Of a DNA stretch of 16,502 nucleotides, positions 1 through 7,207 are shown piece by piece. The DNA comes from Kiritimatiellia bacterium (GTDB lineage Bacteria > Verrucomicrobiota > Kiritimatiellia > RFP12 > UBA3636): contig JAEDLN010000024.1 of the NCBI GenBank assembly GCA_016295275.1, positions 1 to 16,502 of the forward strand, written 5' to 3'. The notes under the pieces are model-generated. The model was not told the DNA's origin and searched no databases. It saw nothing but the letters and a program-made list of their open reading frames with translations. How positions within the stretch are numbered: the first letter of the stretch is position 1; each line of letters begins with the position of its first letter. Both the position numbers and the translations under genes were made by a program.

Positions 1-230
1 ATGTCGCGGCTTGCCAGCGGGGGCTCCCCGCCCGCGACATGGTGCGCGGCAAGGCTGCGCACCCGGCGCGATGTCTCTATCGCGCCGCGTATTACACCCG
101 CACATTATCCGAGCAGCGCGATGCTTGGCCGCCGGGCCTCCCGGCTCCCGCCGCTGCGCCACCCCGGTGCGCGGCTTGGCATCCCGCCCACCCTCGCCCG
201 GCTCCCGTTGCCGTGCGCCCCTGACGCATC
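1..230. repeat. GC-rich composite intergenic repeat block (left end)
   Basis: This is very GC-rich, low-complexity non-coding DNA with modules that reappear at 10111-10620 and 15855-16502. It opens with a perfect 9-bp inverted repeat (ATGTCGCGG at 1-9, CCGCGACAT at 32-40). It then holds a palindrome at 64-87, the module GCGCGATGCTTGGCCGCC at 116-133, and GTGCGCGGCTTGGCATCCC near 169-187. The last two modules recur in the same order near 16336 and 16425. Open frames across this region read as Arg/Pro/Ala-rich strings on both strands and match nothing I recognise, so I treat it as non-coding. From 231 to 396 the composition is closer to average and I see no gene or repeat; the promoter of the next gene begins at 397. 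The block may extend left of the window. Confidence 0.8.
64..87. repeat. Palindromic repeat element, copy 1 (variant loop)
   Basis: The arms CGGCGCGAT (64-72) and ATCGCGCCG (79-87) are perfectly complementary around a GTCTCT loop. Other copies have GATG, a TCCC loop, then CATC. Here the corresponding bases are GATG, TCTC, TATC, so the loop-closing G-C pair has become G-T, which would still pair as G-U in RNA. Confidence 0.75.
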
Positions 231-396
231 CAAAATGAACCGCCGACCCCCATCCGACGGACTCTCCACACCCGCCTGCGTCTCGGCAATCCCCAAAATC
301 CCCGTAAACAAACGCATTTGCCTGCGCACACGCTCCCCGTGACGTCTGCTCTGGCAAAAACGTTCCCTTGTCGAGGCATCGTCGCCTGCTTTTCTC

Positions 397-425
397 TTGC
401 GGAAGTCAACCGCCTTTGCTATAGT
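397..425 (+). promoter_or_regulatory. Sigma70-type promoter of the 91-residue membrane protein gene
   Basis: A -35 box TTGCGG (397-402), a 17-bp spacer and a -10 box TATAGT (420-425) preceded by TGC (extended -10) predict a transcription start near 432. That gives a short leader of about 20 nt before the ATG at 452. The Shine-Dalgarno sequence AAAGGTGA (439-446) lies within that leader. Spacing and sequence are close to the bacterial housekeeping consensus. Confidence 0.7.
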
Positions 426-451
426 GCTTTTGTCTCTGAAAGGTGAAGACC

Positions 452-727
452 ATGACCACGATTAAAATCAAGAAACCTGAAGCACCGACGATTCCCATTA
501 CCCCTGCGGCACCGGCGCCGGCTGCCGAATCGGCTAATATCAATCCGAAACAGGAAGGAATCTTCGTTTCCAGCCGTTACGCAAATCCGCTGGAAGGAGG
601 AAACGGAAAAGCCGTTTCGACTGAAAAGTGGACATGGGCGGCCGTTCTTTCGATCATCACATTCTTGCTCTTCGTTTCCTTGGTTGTGATCGAATACCTC
701 GATTACACTGTTCTCATCCACTCGTAA
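452..727 (+). CDS. Small Pro/Ala-rich single-pass membrane protein, function unknown
   Basis: This encodes 91 residues and I do not recognise a family. The N-terminal part (about residues 1-30) is rich in Pro, Ala and Thr and looks disordered. A hydrophilic stretch follows (31-58), then one hydrophobic helix (about 61-81, starting TWAAVLSIITFLLF) and a short tail. Residues 1-58 are probably on one side of the membrane, with the helix as an anchor. The ATG at 452 is chosen because AAAGGTGA sits at an ideal distance; the in-frame GTG at 443 lies inside that Shine-Dalgarno site and is unlikely to be the start. A clear promoter lies upstream and a terminator-like hairpin just downstream, so it may be a single-gene unit. 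The next gene is a TadC-like secretion protein, so a link to secretion or pilus assembly is possible but unproven. Confidence 0.75.
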   Translation: MTTIKIKKPEAPTIPITPAAPAPAAESANINPKQEGIFVSSRYANPLEGGNGKAVSTEKWTWAAVLSIITFLLFVSLVVIEYLDYTVLIHS

Positions 728-761
728 TCGAAATCAATCGGTTCTTGCCGCTGAAGGTTCC

Positions 762-808
762 GCGCTCGATGCGGCCGTTTCGTGCGGCCCATCGGCGCAT
801 TTCTTTTT
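762..808 (+). terminator. Intrinsic terminator-like hairpin after the small membrane protein
   Basis: A long GC-rich stem can form between 762-777 and 785-798. The paired segments are 773-777 with 785-789, 766-771 with 790-795, and 762-764 with 796-798. Only single-base bulges occur (765 and 772), and one pair is a G-T wobble. The loop is TTTCGTG (778-784). A T-rich run, TTTCTTTTT, follows at 800-808. This fits a Rho-independent terminator for the 452-727 gene, although it also lies only 31 bases before the tadC-like start and could act as an attenuator for the next cluster. Confidence 0.65.
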
Positions 809-839
809 CCCGTCTCCACCCCATTCCCCGAATCCCGTC

Positions 840-1751
840 ATGAATGCTTCCGTCCTCGGCTTCTCCAGCATGGTGCTTTGGGCTATCGCAGCGGGACTCT
901 TTTCGTGGTATGCCTTGGACGCCGCTCGGCAAGTCACCTATGTCACATTGGCCGATGGACGTCGCCAAGAACGACGTCTTCCGCTCCTGTTTCGAATGCT
1001 CCTACCCCTCGCGCCCAATTTCAAAAAGGCCTTCAGCGGAACCTCTTTCGAACGGGTGCGGGATCGCGTCGATCAACAGTTGACCGCTGGTGGCGTGGAT
1101 GGACTCCTCTCAAACTGGGAGTTTCTCTCCATGAAGGTTCTCTTTCCGCTCTGCATCGGTCCCTTCTGGATTCTCCTCGTCCATCTCCTTTCCCGGCTCA
1201 ATCCGCTCCTCTCTCGCCTGTTTATCCCTCTCTCGCTGCTAGGGTTGCTGACGTGCTACGCCTACCCCATGCTGTGGTTGCGCTCCTGCGTGCGAATCCG
1301 CCAAGCGAAAATCCTTCGCGCCCTCCCGTTCGTGCTCGATTTGCTGACGCTCTCCGTCGAAGCCGGACTCGATTTCATGATGGCCTTGCAACGCTGTACC
1401 GAACGCCCCGTTATCGATCCCCTGACGGAGGAATTGATTCGCGTCATTCGCGAAACCCAACTCGGAACGACCCGCCGCGATGCCTTGCGTGCCATGGCAA
1501 ACCGCATCGGACTCTCCGATGTCCGCGCCATCGTCAACGCGCTCGTCCAAGCCGATGAACTCGGCGTTTCCGTCGGCGCAATCCTCAGAATCCAGTCCGA
1601 CCAGGTTCGGACGCGCCGCTTTGAACGCGCCGAACGCCTCGCCAACGAGGCTCCCGTCAAACTGCTGGGACCGCTTCTTTTCTTCATCTTCCCCGCCGTC
1701 TTCCTGATCTTGCTCGGTCCGGTCTTCTATCAGATGATGCACACCATTTAA
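840..1751 (+). CDS. Type II secretion system F-family protein, TadC-like
   Basis: This 303-residue polytopic inner-membrane protein resembles TadC/GspF platform proteins, which couple the secretion ATPase to pilin assembly in Tad/Flp and type II systems. Predicted membrane helices lie at about 8-27, 99-118, 124-146 and 276-298. The T2SSF domain covers about 160-295. It carries the family hallmark of a hydrophobic stretch ending in SVEAGLDFMMAL (172-183) and a GVSVGAILR segment (242-250), followed by a basic helix and the last membrane hairpin. Length and layout fit TadC better than the larger GspF/PilC proteins, which carry two repeats. No SD site precedes the ATG; the leader is pyrimidine-rich. 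No other tad gene (tadA, tadB, pilin, secretin) is in the window. eda follows after 43 bp, which suggests co-transcription with unrelated metabolic genes. Confidence 0.8.
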   Translation: MNASVLGFSSMVLWAIAAGLFSWYALDAARQVTYVTLADGRRQERRLPLLFRMLLPLAPNFKKAFSGTSFERVRDRVDQQLTAGGVDGLLSNWEFLSMKVLFPLCIGPFWILLVHLLSRLNPLLSRLFIPLSLLGLLTCYAYPMLWLRSCVRIRQAKILRALPFVLDLLTLSVEAGLDFMMALQRCTERPVIDPLTEELIRVIRETQLGTTRRDALRAMANRIGLSDVRAIVNALVQADELGVSVGAILRIQSDQVRTRRFERAERLANEAPVKLLGPLLFFIFPAVFLILLGPVFYQMMHTI

Positions 1752-1794
1752 CCGTTTCCATTCCCATTCTTTTGTTTTTTTCTTCCTGCCAGCT

Positions 1795-2454
1795 ATGAAT
1801 ACTCCTTTTCCAGAACATTTGGCAAAAAAGGTTGCCGCATGCGGCAATATCGCCGTTGTCGTGATTGACGAGGCCGAAAAGGCCGTTCCTCTCGCCCGTG
1901 CCCTTCTGCAAGGCGGCATCAATGTCATGGAACTGACGTTCCGTACGGACTGCGCCATTGAAGCGTTGCGTGCGGTGGTGAAGGAAGTCCCCGAAATGAT
2001 CGTCTCCGCCGGAACGGTCCTTACGCTCGATCAGCTGAAAGCCGCAAAGGACGCCGGCTCCCATTTCGCCGTTGCTCCCGGTTTCAATCCCGCAATCGTC
2101 AAGGCCGCTATCGAAATGGGATTGCCCTTCGCTCCCGGCGTCATGACGCCCTCCGAAATCGAAGGTGCGCTCCAACTCGGTTGCCGCCTCCTCAAATTCT
2201 TCCCCGCCAGCGTCGTCGGAGGCATCAAATCCATTGAAACCCTCGCCGCCCCCTATAAACACCTCGGAGTGAAGTTTATTCCGCTGGGAGGCTTGAAAGC
2301 CGAAAATACGGCCGATTACCTTGCCTCCCCGATCATCGCAGCTTGTGGCGGCTCGTGGATCGCCCCCGCCAAACTGATCAAGGCTTCCGATTGGGCGGCC
2401 ATTACCGCCAATGCCATGCGTGCTACCGAAATCGCACACGCTGTCCGCTCTTGA
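1795..2454 (+). CDS. eda: KDPG/KHG aldolase (2-dehydro-3-deoxy-phosphogluconate / 4-hydroxy-2-oxoglutarate aldolase)
   Basis: This is a class I aldolase of 219 residues, the usual family size. It cleaves 2-keto-3-deoxy-6-phosphogluconate to pyruvate and glyceraldehyde-3-phosphate in the Entner-Doudoroff and uronate pathways, and can act on 4-hydroxy-2-oxoglutarate. It is a cytoplasmic TIM barrel. Catalytic features are visible: Glu46 and Arg50 in NVMELTFRT, Thr74 in SAGTVL, the segment APGFN (94-98), and Schiff-base Lys134 in LLKFFPAS. These positions sit one residue beyond the E. coli numbering. A phosphate-binding GGLK and GGSW follow. The start has no SD and is preceded by a U-rich stretch. 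It lies 43 bp after the tadC-like gene and 29 bp before nadC. No edd or uronate genes are nearby, so the physiological substrate cannot be read from context. Confidence 0.93.
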   Translation: MNTPFPEHLAKKVAACGNIAVVVIDEAEKAVPLARALLQGGINVMELTFRTDCAIEALRAVVKEVPEMIVSAGTVLTLDQLKAAKDAGSHFAVAPGFNPAIVKAAIEMGLPFAPGVMTPSEIEGALQLGCRLLKFFPASVVGGIKSIETLAAPYKHLGVKFIPLGGLKAENTADYLASPIIAACGGSWIAPAKLIKASDWAAITANAMRATEIAHAVRS

Positions 2455-2483
2455 TTTTCCCCTCCCCCTACACATTTTTCCAC

Positions 2484-3338
2484 ATGTCTATCCAAGAGAA
2501 TCCTGCCGTCCTTCGCGTCATTAAAGAGGCTCTCGCAGAAGACGGTGCCGATCACGACGTGACCACCCTTGCCCTCGTCGATCCGAATGCGACGGCCCGT
2601 GCCGATATCCTGACCCGCGTTCCTTGCCGTGCCGCCGGTATTCCGGTCGGCGAATTGACCTTCCGAACCGTCGATCCGACACTGGAAATCAAGGCCCTCG
2701 CAAAGGACGGCGACGATCTCAATCCCGGCGACATCCTGCTCTCCATCACCGGATGCGCCGCATCCATCCTCATCGCAGAGCGGACAGCCTTGAATCTCAT
2801 GCAACGCATGACCGGCATCGCGACCGCCACGCGTCACTACACCAAGCTCATCGAAGGAACCGGCGCCGTCATTCTCGATACGCGTAAAACCGCTCCCGGG
2901 CTCCGCGTTCTCGATAAATATGCCGTGAAGGCCGGCGGCGGCACCAACCACCGGATGGGACTCTCCGATATGGTGCTGATGAAGGATAACCATCGCAAAC
3001 TTTGGCGAGGGGGCGATCCGAATCGGCTCGATCAAGCCGTCGAAGCCGCACGGGCGAAATTCCCCGGCATCCCAATCGAAGTGGAAGTGGAGACGTTCGA
3101 TGAACTCCGCTCGGCACTCGCCGCTTCCCCGGAATGGATCATGCTCGACAATATGCCCCCCGCGCAAATGGCAGAGGCCGTGAAAATCGTAAACCACCGC
3201 TGCAAACTCGAAGCCTCCGGCGGAATCAACGAACAGACCGTGCGAGCAGCCGCCGAAAGCGGTGTCGATGCGATTTCCATCGGCGCCCTTACACACTCCG
3301 TGAAGGCGATCGATCTCTCGCTCGAATTCCACTCGTAA
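2484..3338 (+). CDS. nadC: Nicotinate-nucleotide pyrophosphorylase (carboxylating)
   Basis: Quinolinate phosphoribosyltransferase transfers quinolinate onto PRPP with decarboxylation to give nicotinate mononucleotide, in de novo NAD synthesis in the cytoplasm. The protein has 284 residues, the usual length. Family motifs occur in order: AERTALNLMQRMTGIAT (98-114), the catalytic DTRKTAPGLR (132-141), KAGGGTNHRMGLSDMVLMKDNH (149-170, given here as the key Lys149, His156, Arg157 and Lys167), EVEVE (199-203), LDNM (221-224), EASGGI (243-248) and ISIGALTHS (264-272). The ATG at 2484 gives the expected family N-terminus; the open frame extends further upstream, but that part overlaps eda. No SD is visible and the leader is C/T-rich. 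tatD starts 8 bp after the stop. nadA and nadB are not in the window. Confidence 0.95.
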   Translation: MSIQENPAVLRVIKEALAEDGADHDVTTLALVDPNATARADILTRVPCRAAGIPVGELTFRTVDPTLEIKALAKDGDDLNPGDILLSITGCAASILIAERTALNLMQRMTGIATATRHYTKLIEGTGAVILDTRKTAPGLRVLDKYAVKAGGGTNHRMGLSDMVLMKDNHRKLWRGGDPNRLDQAVEAARAKFPGIPIEVEVETFDELRSALAASPEWIMLDNMPPAQMAEAVKIVNHRCKLEASGGINEQTVRAAAESGVDAISIGALTHSVKAIDLSLEFHS

Positions 3339-3346
3339 AAAGAAGA

Positions 3347-4222
3347 ATGGGCGAAACACTGTTCGACTCGCATACCCATTTTCCGCTTCCGGATCGCACC
3401 CCTGCGGGCGAATCGCCGGAAGCGGCTTCGTCTGCGCGCGATGCCGCCGGAACCGGTCATACGACCGATGCGATCCTCCGCAATGCCCGCGAAGCCGGAC
3501 TCTGCGGTCTCCTCGCCGTAGGCGGAGACGCCGACGCAAACGAGGCCGCGATCCATGCCGCACGGCTCGCCCCGGGATTCGCTCGCCTTGCAATCGGACT
3601 TTGCCCGGACGAGGCCGACGCCATCGATTCCCCGACAGAACTCGCGAGGCGCATCGACGTCCTCCGGTCAACAATCGACGCACTCGAAAACGAAGGGATT
3701 CGTACCGCCGCTATCGGAGAAATCGGACTCGACTTCTATCACCGCGATACACCCGAGCTGAGAGCCCGGCAAATAGCTCTCTTCGCCGCACAGCTCGATC
3801 TCGCCACCGAACGGAATCTCCCCTGCTCCATCCATTCCCGCGCCGCCGACGCCGAAACGGTCCAAACCCTACGCCGACATTTGAGCCGCGAACTTACGCG
3901 CGACAACCGCGCCGGCTCCCTTCATTGCTTCGTCGGTGATGCCGATTTCGCACAGGCTCTTCTTCCGCTCGGTCTTTGCTTCGGAATCTCCGGTATCCTG
4001 ACTTTCCGAAATGCCGATCCGCTTCGGAAAACAATCGCCGGTCTTCCGCCGGAACGACTCCTCCTCGAAACCGATTCGCCCTACCTCGCCCCCGTTCCCA
4101 TGCGCGGGAAACAAAACGAGCCGGGATTCCTTCCCTATACGGCAAAATGTCTGGAATCCCTTTTCCCCGCATGCAAAATCGCCGCACGGACGACGGAAAC
4201 GGCTCTGCGATTGTTTTCATAG
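3347..4222 (+). CDS. TatD-family metal-dependent hydrolase (DNase-like)
   Basis: This 291-residue TIM-barrel metallohydrolase belongs to the TatD/YcfH/YjjV family. Members are Mg-dependent DNases or related phosphoesterases, and the exact substrate is often unknown. The metal-binding set is present: HxH in DSHTH (His9, His11), Glu125 in GEIGLDFY, His163 in SIHSR, His193 in LHCF, and Asp243 in LETDSPYLAP. Residues 15-45 form a longer, Ala/Thr-rich insertion after the HxH strand than is usual. The family's GxHP turn reads GLCP at 84-87, so the usual His is Cys. The ATG at 3347 follows nadC by 8 bp with a weak purine-rich AAGAAG upstream. It is the last gene of the forward cluster and converges on the reverse-strand gene ending at 4270. 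No terminator is evident in the 47-bp gap. Confidence 0.88.
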   Translation: MGETLFDSHTHFPLPDRTPAGESPEAASSARDAAGTGHTTDAILRNAREAGLCGLLAVGGDADANEAAIHAARLAPGFARLAIGLCPDEADAIDSPTELARRIDVLRSTIDALENEGIRTAAIGEIGLDFYHRDTPELRARQIALFAAQLDLATERNLPCSIHSRAADAETVQTLRRHLSRELTRDNRAGSLHCFVGDADFAQALLPLGLCFGISGILTFRNADPLRKTIAGLPPERLLLETDSPYLAPVPMRGKQNEPGFLPYTAKCLESLFPACKIAARTTETALRLFS

Positions 4223-4269
4223 GGACAGAACCGTTCCCGCTTCCGTACGACGCCTTGCCGCTCAACTGC

Positions 4270-5652
4270 CTATCGGGCGTCCGAATGTCCTACTTGTTTC
4301 GCATATTCGATCGGTGTCACGAAAATCCAGCCGTCTTCAAGCAGCTGCTCTACGATTTTCTTGAAATCCGCAAACATCGCTTCGGACCACATCATGGGAT
4401 GTCCTTGCAAGACAAGATAGTCCCGCATCCGCTGATGCTGATAACTTTTCAGGAAAATCTGGCAATCGACCTTTCCGACGGCATGCTCGAGATTCAGCGA
4501 ACGGCGTAACACAAGCTTGCCCGCCGGATTTTTCGCGTCTCCGTACAGCCAGACTTTGATATCCGGATGCGCCTCCAAGACCTTGCGCCCCGTCGAATCC
4601 GTCGCATTGCCGGGAGCTCCGTACGTCTGGAAGGTCAGCCCCGTCTTTTCGCGAAACGAATCCATGGCTTTGGAAAAAGCCTGCATCATGTAGGCTTCGT
4701 CAGGCCCCGAAAACTCCGCCGTGCACTTCTTCCCGTTGAAATCGAAATTCATGGCATGCGTATATCCATGATGCCAGAACTCGATCCTGCCGCCATTCTG
4801 CAGGGCATTCTTGCGAATCCATTCGTTGTACGCCGGATTGTCGTTTTCGATGGATTTCACGATGACGCCGAAGGAGCCATGGATATCTTTCTCCTCGAAG
4901 AAGGAGACCAATTGAAGCCAACGCCGGCTCGGACCTTGCTTTTCACCGCGATTGACCAAATCGTCCAGCTTCAGCATGACATACCGTTTCTCGGCCTTTT
5001 GCGCCGCTGTCAGCGGCTCGAGTCGAATGGGTTTCGGCGGCGCGGGCGGCACCAAAACCGCTTCGCCTTCCGCCGCGGGAAACGGTGCCGCAAGCGCAGG
5101 CAACTTCTCTTTTGCCGTCTGACCATAGTTCTTCAGACTTAAATTGCGGATTTCAAGCGTCTGCCGGTCTAGCCCCGGATACACACAGAGATTCAAAGCC
5201 TCGTCGCTGTAATCCTTGTTTGCAACGCCAATGTACCGGACCGATTGCCATTGTTCTTTCGCCGGAATCTCCTCCCGGATGACGCCATACCACGTGCGAT
5301 CTTGGAGCTTGAACAGAATCTTGGCGGAATTCGCCGACGAACCGGTACCGCGAATCTGCATCGTAAGGACCAGCAAATCCCCCTTTTCAACCGCTCCCTG
5401 CGTCGGCATGAACGCCCCGACCTTGTAAATCGGGTCAAGCCGCGCTTCCGAAACAACCCGAAAGCCCGCCGGGGCCGTTGCCGTGGCAGGAAGCGGCGAA
5501 AAATACGAATGGTTCTTGTAAAGAGCCGTATGGGAAGCCTCCGTCAGCATCTCTACTCCCGCCGTCGTCTCCGAAACGGCACCTCCTTCTGCAAATGCCG
5601 AAACCCCAATCGTGCAAGCCAATAGGCTCAAGAATGTCTTTCTGATTTTCAT
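4270..5652 (-). CDS. Secreted polysaccharide deacetylase-like protein (NodB-type fold)
   Basis: This is a 460-residue exported protein. A Sec signal peptide (1-21, ending SAFA before E22) is followed by an N-terminal region (about 30-175) that looks beta-rich and may bind carbohydrate. A Pro-rich linker (about 183-215) leads to a C-terminal domain (about 222-455) with deacetylase-like signatures: KLDD (228-231; metal/catalytic Asp candidates), HHGYTH (294-299; an HxxxH metal site), GAPGN (346-350) and LQGHP (415-419). The usual Arg of the third motif is not obvious, so activity is uncertain. The family includes deacetylases of N-acetylated or O-acetylated glycans. The start is supported by AGGAA about 8 bases upstream. 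It is the last gene of the LacI cluster, 32 bp after the beta-strand protein, so co-expression with that protein is likely. Confidence 0.7.
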   Translation of the reverse strand: MKIRKTFLSLLACTIGVSAFAEGGAVSETTAGVEMLTEASHTALYKNHSYFSPLPATATAPAGFRVVSEARLDPIYKVGAFMPTQGAVEKGDLLVLTMQIRGTGSSANSAKILFKLQDRTWYGVIREEIPAKEQWQSVRYIGVANKDYSDEALNLCVYPGLDRQTLEIRNLSLKNYGQTAKEKLPALAAPFPAAEGEAVLVPPAPPKPIRLEPLTAAQKAEKRYVMLKLDDLVNRGEKQGPSRRWLQLVSFFEEKDIHGSFGVIVKSIENDNPAYNEWIRKNALQNGGRIEFWHHGYTHAMNFDFNGKKCTAEFSGPDEAYMMQAFSKAMDSFREKTGLTFQTYGAPGNATDSTGRKVLEAHPDIKVWLYGDAKNPAGKLVLRRSLNLEHAVGKVDCQIFLKSYQHQRMRDYLVLQGHPMMWSEAMFADFKKIVEQLLEDGWIFVTPIEYAKQVGHSDAR

Positions 5653-5684
5653 GATGATCGTTCCTGATGATAGTCTGAAAATGG

Positions 5685-7172
5685 TTAGCGGATGACGATG
5701 ACAGTCGTTCCGAGTCCGTCAAGATAGTGGAGCCAAATCGTGTCGTCTTCCCGGTACGTGCGGAAAGAGCCTCTCGCATAGTTGCCGTTCTCCACACGGG
5801 GAAGCCCCGTCATCATGGCGGCGCCACCCGTCGCCTTCACAAGCGGCCATTTGTGCTCCGTCAGCCAAAAACCATCCCCGGAATCCGGATCCGAAACAAC
5901 CGGATTCTCTCCATCGTCCGCCGCCGGAAACACAAGTTTCAGATTGGTGTCGCTGATGGTTAGCCGGCCATCCACAATGATACACGGATTGCTCTCCTCC
6001 GTTTCCGCATTCGCCTCCGACGGAATCGAATGGAGCGTCCAGACGATTGCCGAGCCGGACTCCATGCTCAGATCATCTGTGAAATGGAGCGGATTTGTGA
6101 AATTTGCCGGCACCCCTACGGTCGAACGGTTTGGCATCAATACCGCTTGCTCGAACCGTACCGACCCCTTCACGATGCCGATGCCGGAGAGAATCTGCTC
6201 CTTCGTAAACGAAAACGGTGTTTGACGAGCCGTTGCATCGACAACCGAATTGGTCATCGCCAAATGGAACTCTTTCGCATTCGGCATCCAAGTTGTATCC
6301 GTCAGTTTGACAATCCCGTACGGACTCTGATCCGGCTTCTTCTGTCCGATGAAAATCGAACCCGTAAACGCCTCATTCGTTCCATGAAGCGATAAACTGC
6401 CGCCAAAATTGCCGTCATCCGACAACGTAATGTTTCCGCTCCCGGTCAACCATCCGTTTTCCATTTTGAACTTCAGATTCCGACTGTTTGGCTTGATTGT
6501 TCCGCCCGTTTCGTCAATGTGCAACGCACGATTGGCCGCCAACTCCCCATTTCCGTTGATCCGTAGGCAAGCCGCATTCAAAAGCGTAATCCGGCGAACG
6601 CCGCCCGTTGTGGCGCCAAACGGCTCGTTGGCTGTCATGAGCGTTCCTCCGTGGATATACCAATTTCCCACAAAAGCAGGAGAGATCGTGTCTGCATACA
6701 ATACTTTGCTGCTTCCGCTCCGATTCAAATGGATGTCATGCGCACCGATGCAGAGCCCGAAGCGATTGTATCCGTCCGTTTGTAGCTCAATATCCAAATC
6801 AGACTCCAACACGAAGCCGCAAGCCGGTTTGGCCGTCAACGCCGTTCCCTTGTATTTCGATTTCAAAAGAGCAGGAGCGCCATCCACGCCTTTGAGCGTA
6901 ATCGCCCCCTCGCCGGACGAAAGCAGTTTTCCGTGGAAAAGCAATGAAGCTAGGATGATCGGTCTGTCGACCGTTACCGTTCCATTCGAAACGAGGCCCT
7001 GCAAATCGGCCGTGTCGCCCTCTTCCGATCCGGGAACGATCCCACCCTCCCAGTTGGACGCGTCACTCCATACGTTGCTGCTTGCCGTGTCGATCCAAAC
7101 GCCATCGACCGCAACCGCCGGAACGATCGATCCGATTACGAGAAAAATTTGAAACCAGTTTCTGAATTTCAT
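5685..7172 (-). CDS. Secreted beta-strand-rich protein, autotransporter-passenger-like, no barrel
   Basis: This 495-residue protein has a Sec signal peptide (about 1-21, ending PAVA). The N-terminal segment after it contains WIDTASSNVWSDASNW (26-41) and GGIVPGSEEGDTA, a signature common at the start of beta-helix proteins annotated as autotransporter-associated beta-strand or PEP-CTERM-type in PVC bacteria. The rest alternates short beta strands with Gly/Asn turns, as expected for a right-handed beta-helix. I see no outer-membrane barrel, LPxTG or PEP-CTERM anchor; the C-terminus ends in TVIVIR. It therefore seems to be a soluble or surface-associated passenger-type protein. The start is supported by GGAGAT upstream. 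It lies 35 bp after the LacI regulator and 32 bp before the deacetylase-like gene, which suggests a regulator-controlled extracellular function. The ligand is unknown. Confidence 0.65.
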   Translation of the reverse strand: MKFRNWFQIFLVIGSIVPAVAVDGVWIDTASSNVWSDASNWEGGIVPGSEEGDTADLQGLVSNGTVTVDRPIILASLLFHGKLLSSGEGAITLKGVDGAPALLKSKYKGTALTAKPACGFVLESDLDIELQTDGYNRFGLCIGAHDIHLNRSGSSKVLYADTISPAFVGNWYIHGGTLMTANEPFGATTGGVRRITLLNAACLRINGNGELAANRALHIDETGGTIKPNSRNLKFKMENGWLTGSGNITLSDDGNFGGSLSLHGTNEAFTGSIFIGQKKPDQSPYGIVKLTDTTWMPNAKEFHLAMTNSVVDATARQTPFSFTKEQILSGIGIVKGSVRFEQAVLMPNRSTVGVPANFTNPLHFTDDLSMESGSAIVWTLHSIPSEANAETEESNPCIIVDGRLTISDTNLKLVFPAADDGENPVVSDPDSGDGFWLTEHKWPLVKATGGAAMMTGLPRVENGNYARGSFRTYREDDTIWLHYLDGLGTTVIVIR

Positions 7173-7207
7173 TGCGCATCTCCGTTTCGTTGTTGTGTTT
7201 TTACCCT

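Noticed and set aside
1..409. Possible small genes at the left end (113 residues forward, 105 residues reverse)
   Set aside because: Low-complexity translations overlapping each other in repeat DNA, with no SD site; the real promoter at 397-425 lies inside or beside them.
443..451. GTG start three codons upstream of the small membrane protein ATG
   Set aside because: The GTG is part of the Shine-Dalgarno sequence that serves the ATG at 452.
2343..2483. Longer nadC start upstream of 2484
   Set aside because: The extension overlaps the coding end of eda in another frame and the family N-terminus fits the ATG at 2484.
4223..4269. Terminator in the convergent gap between the TatD-like and deacetylase-like genes
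   Set aside because: Only very short imperfect inverted repeats are present and there is no T-run.
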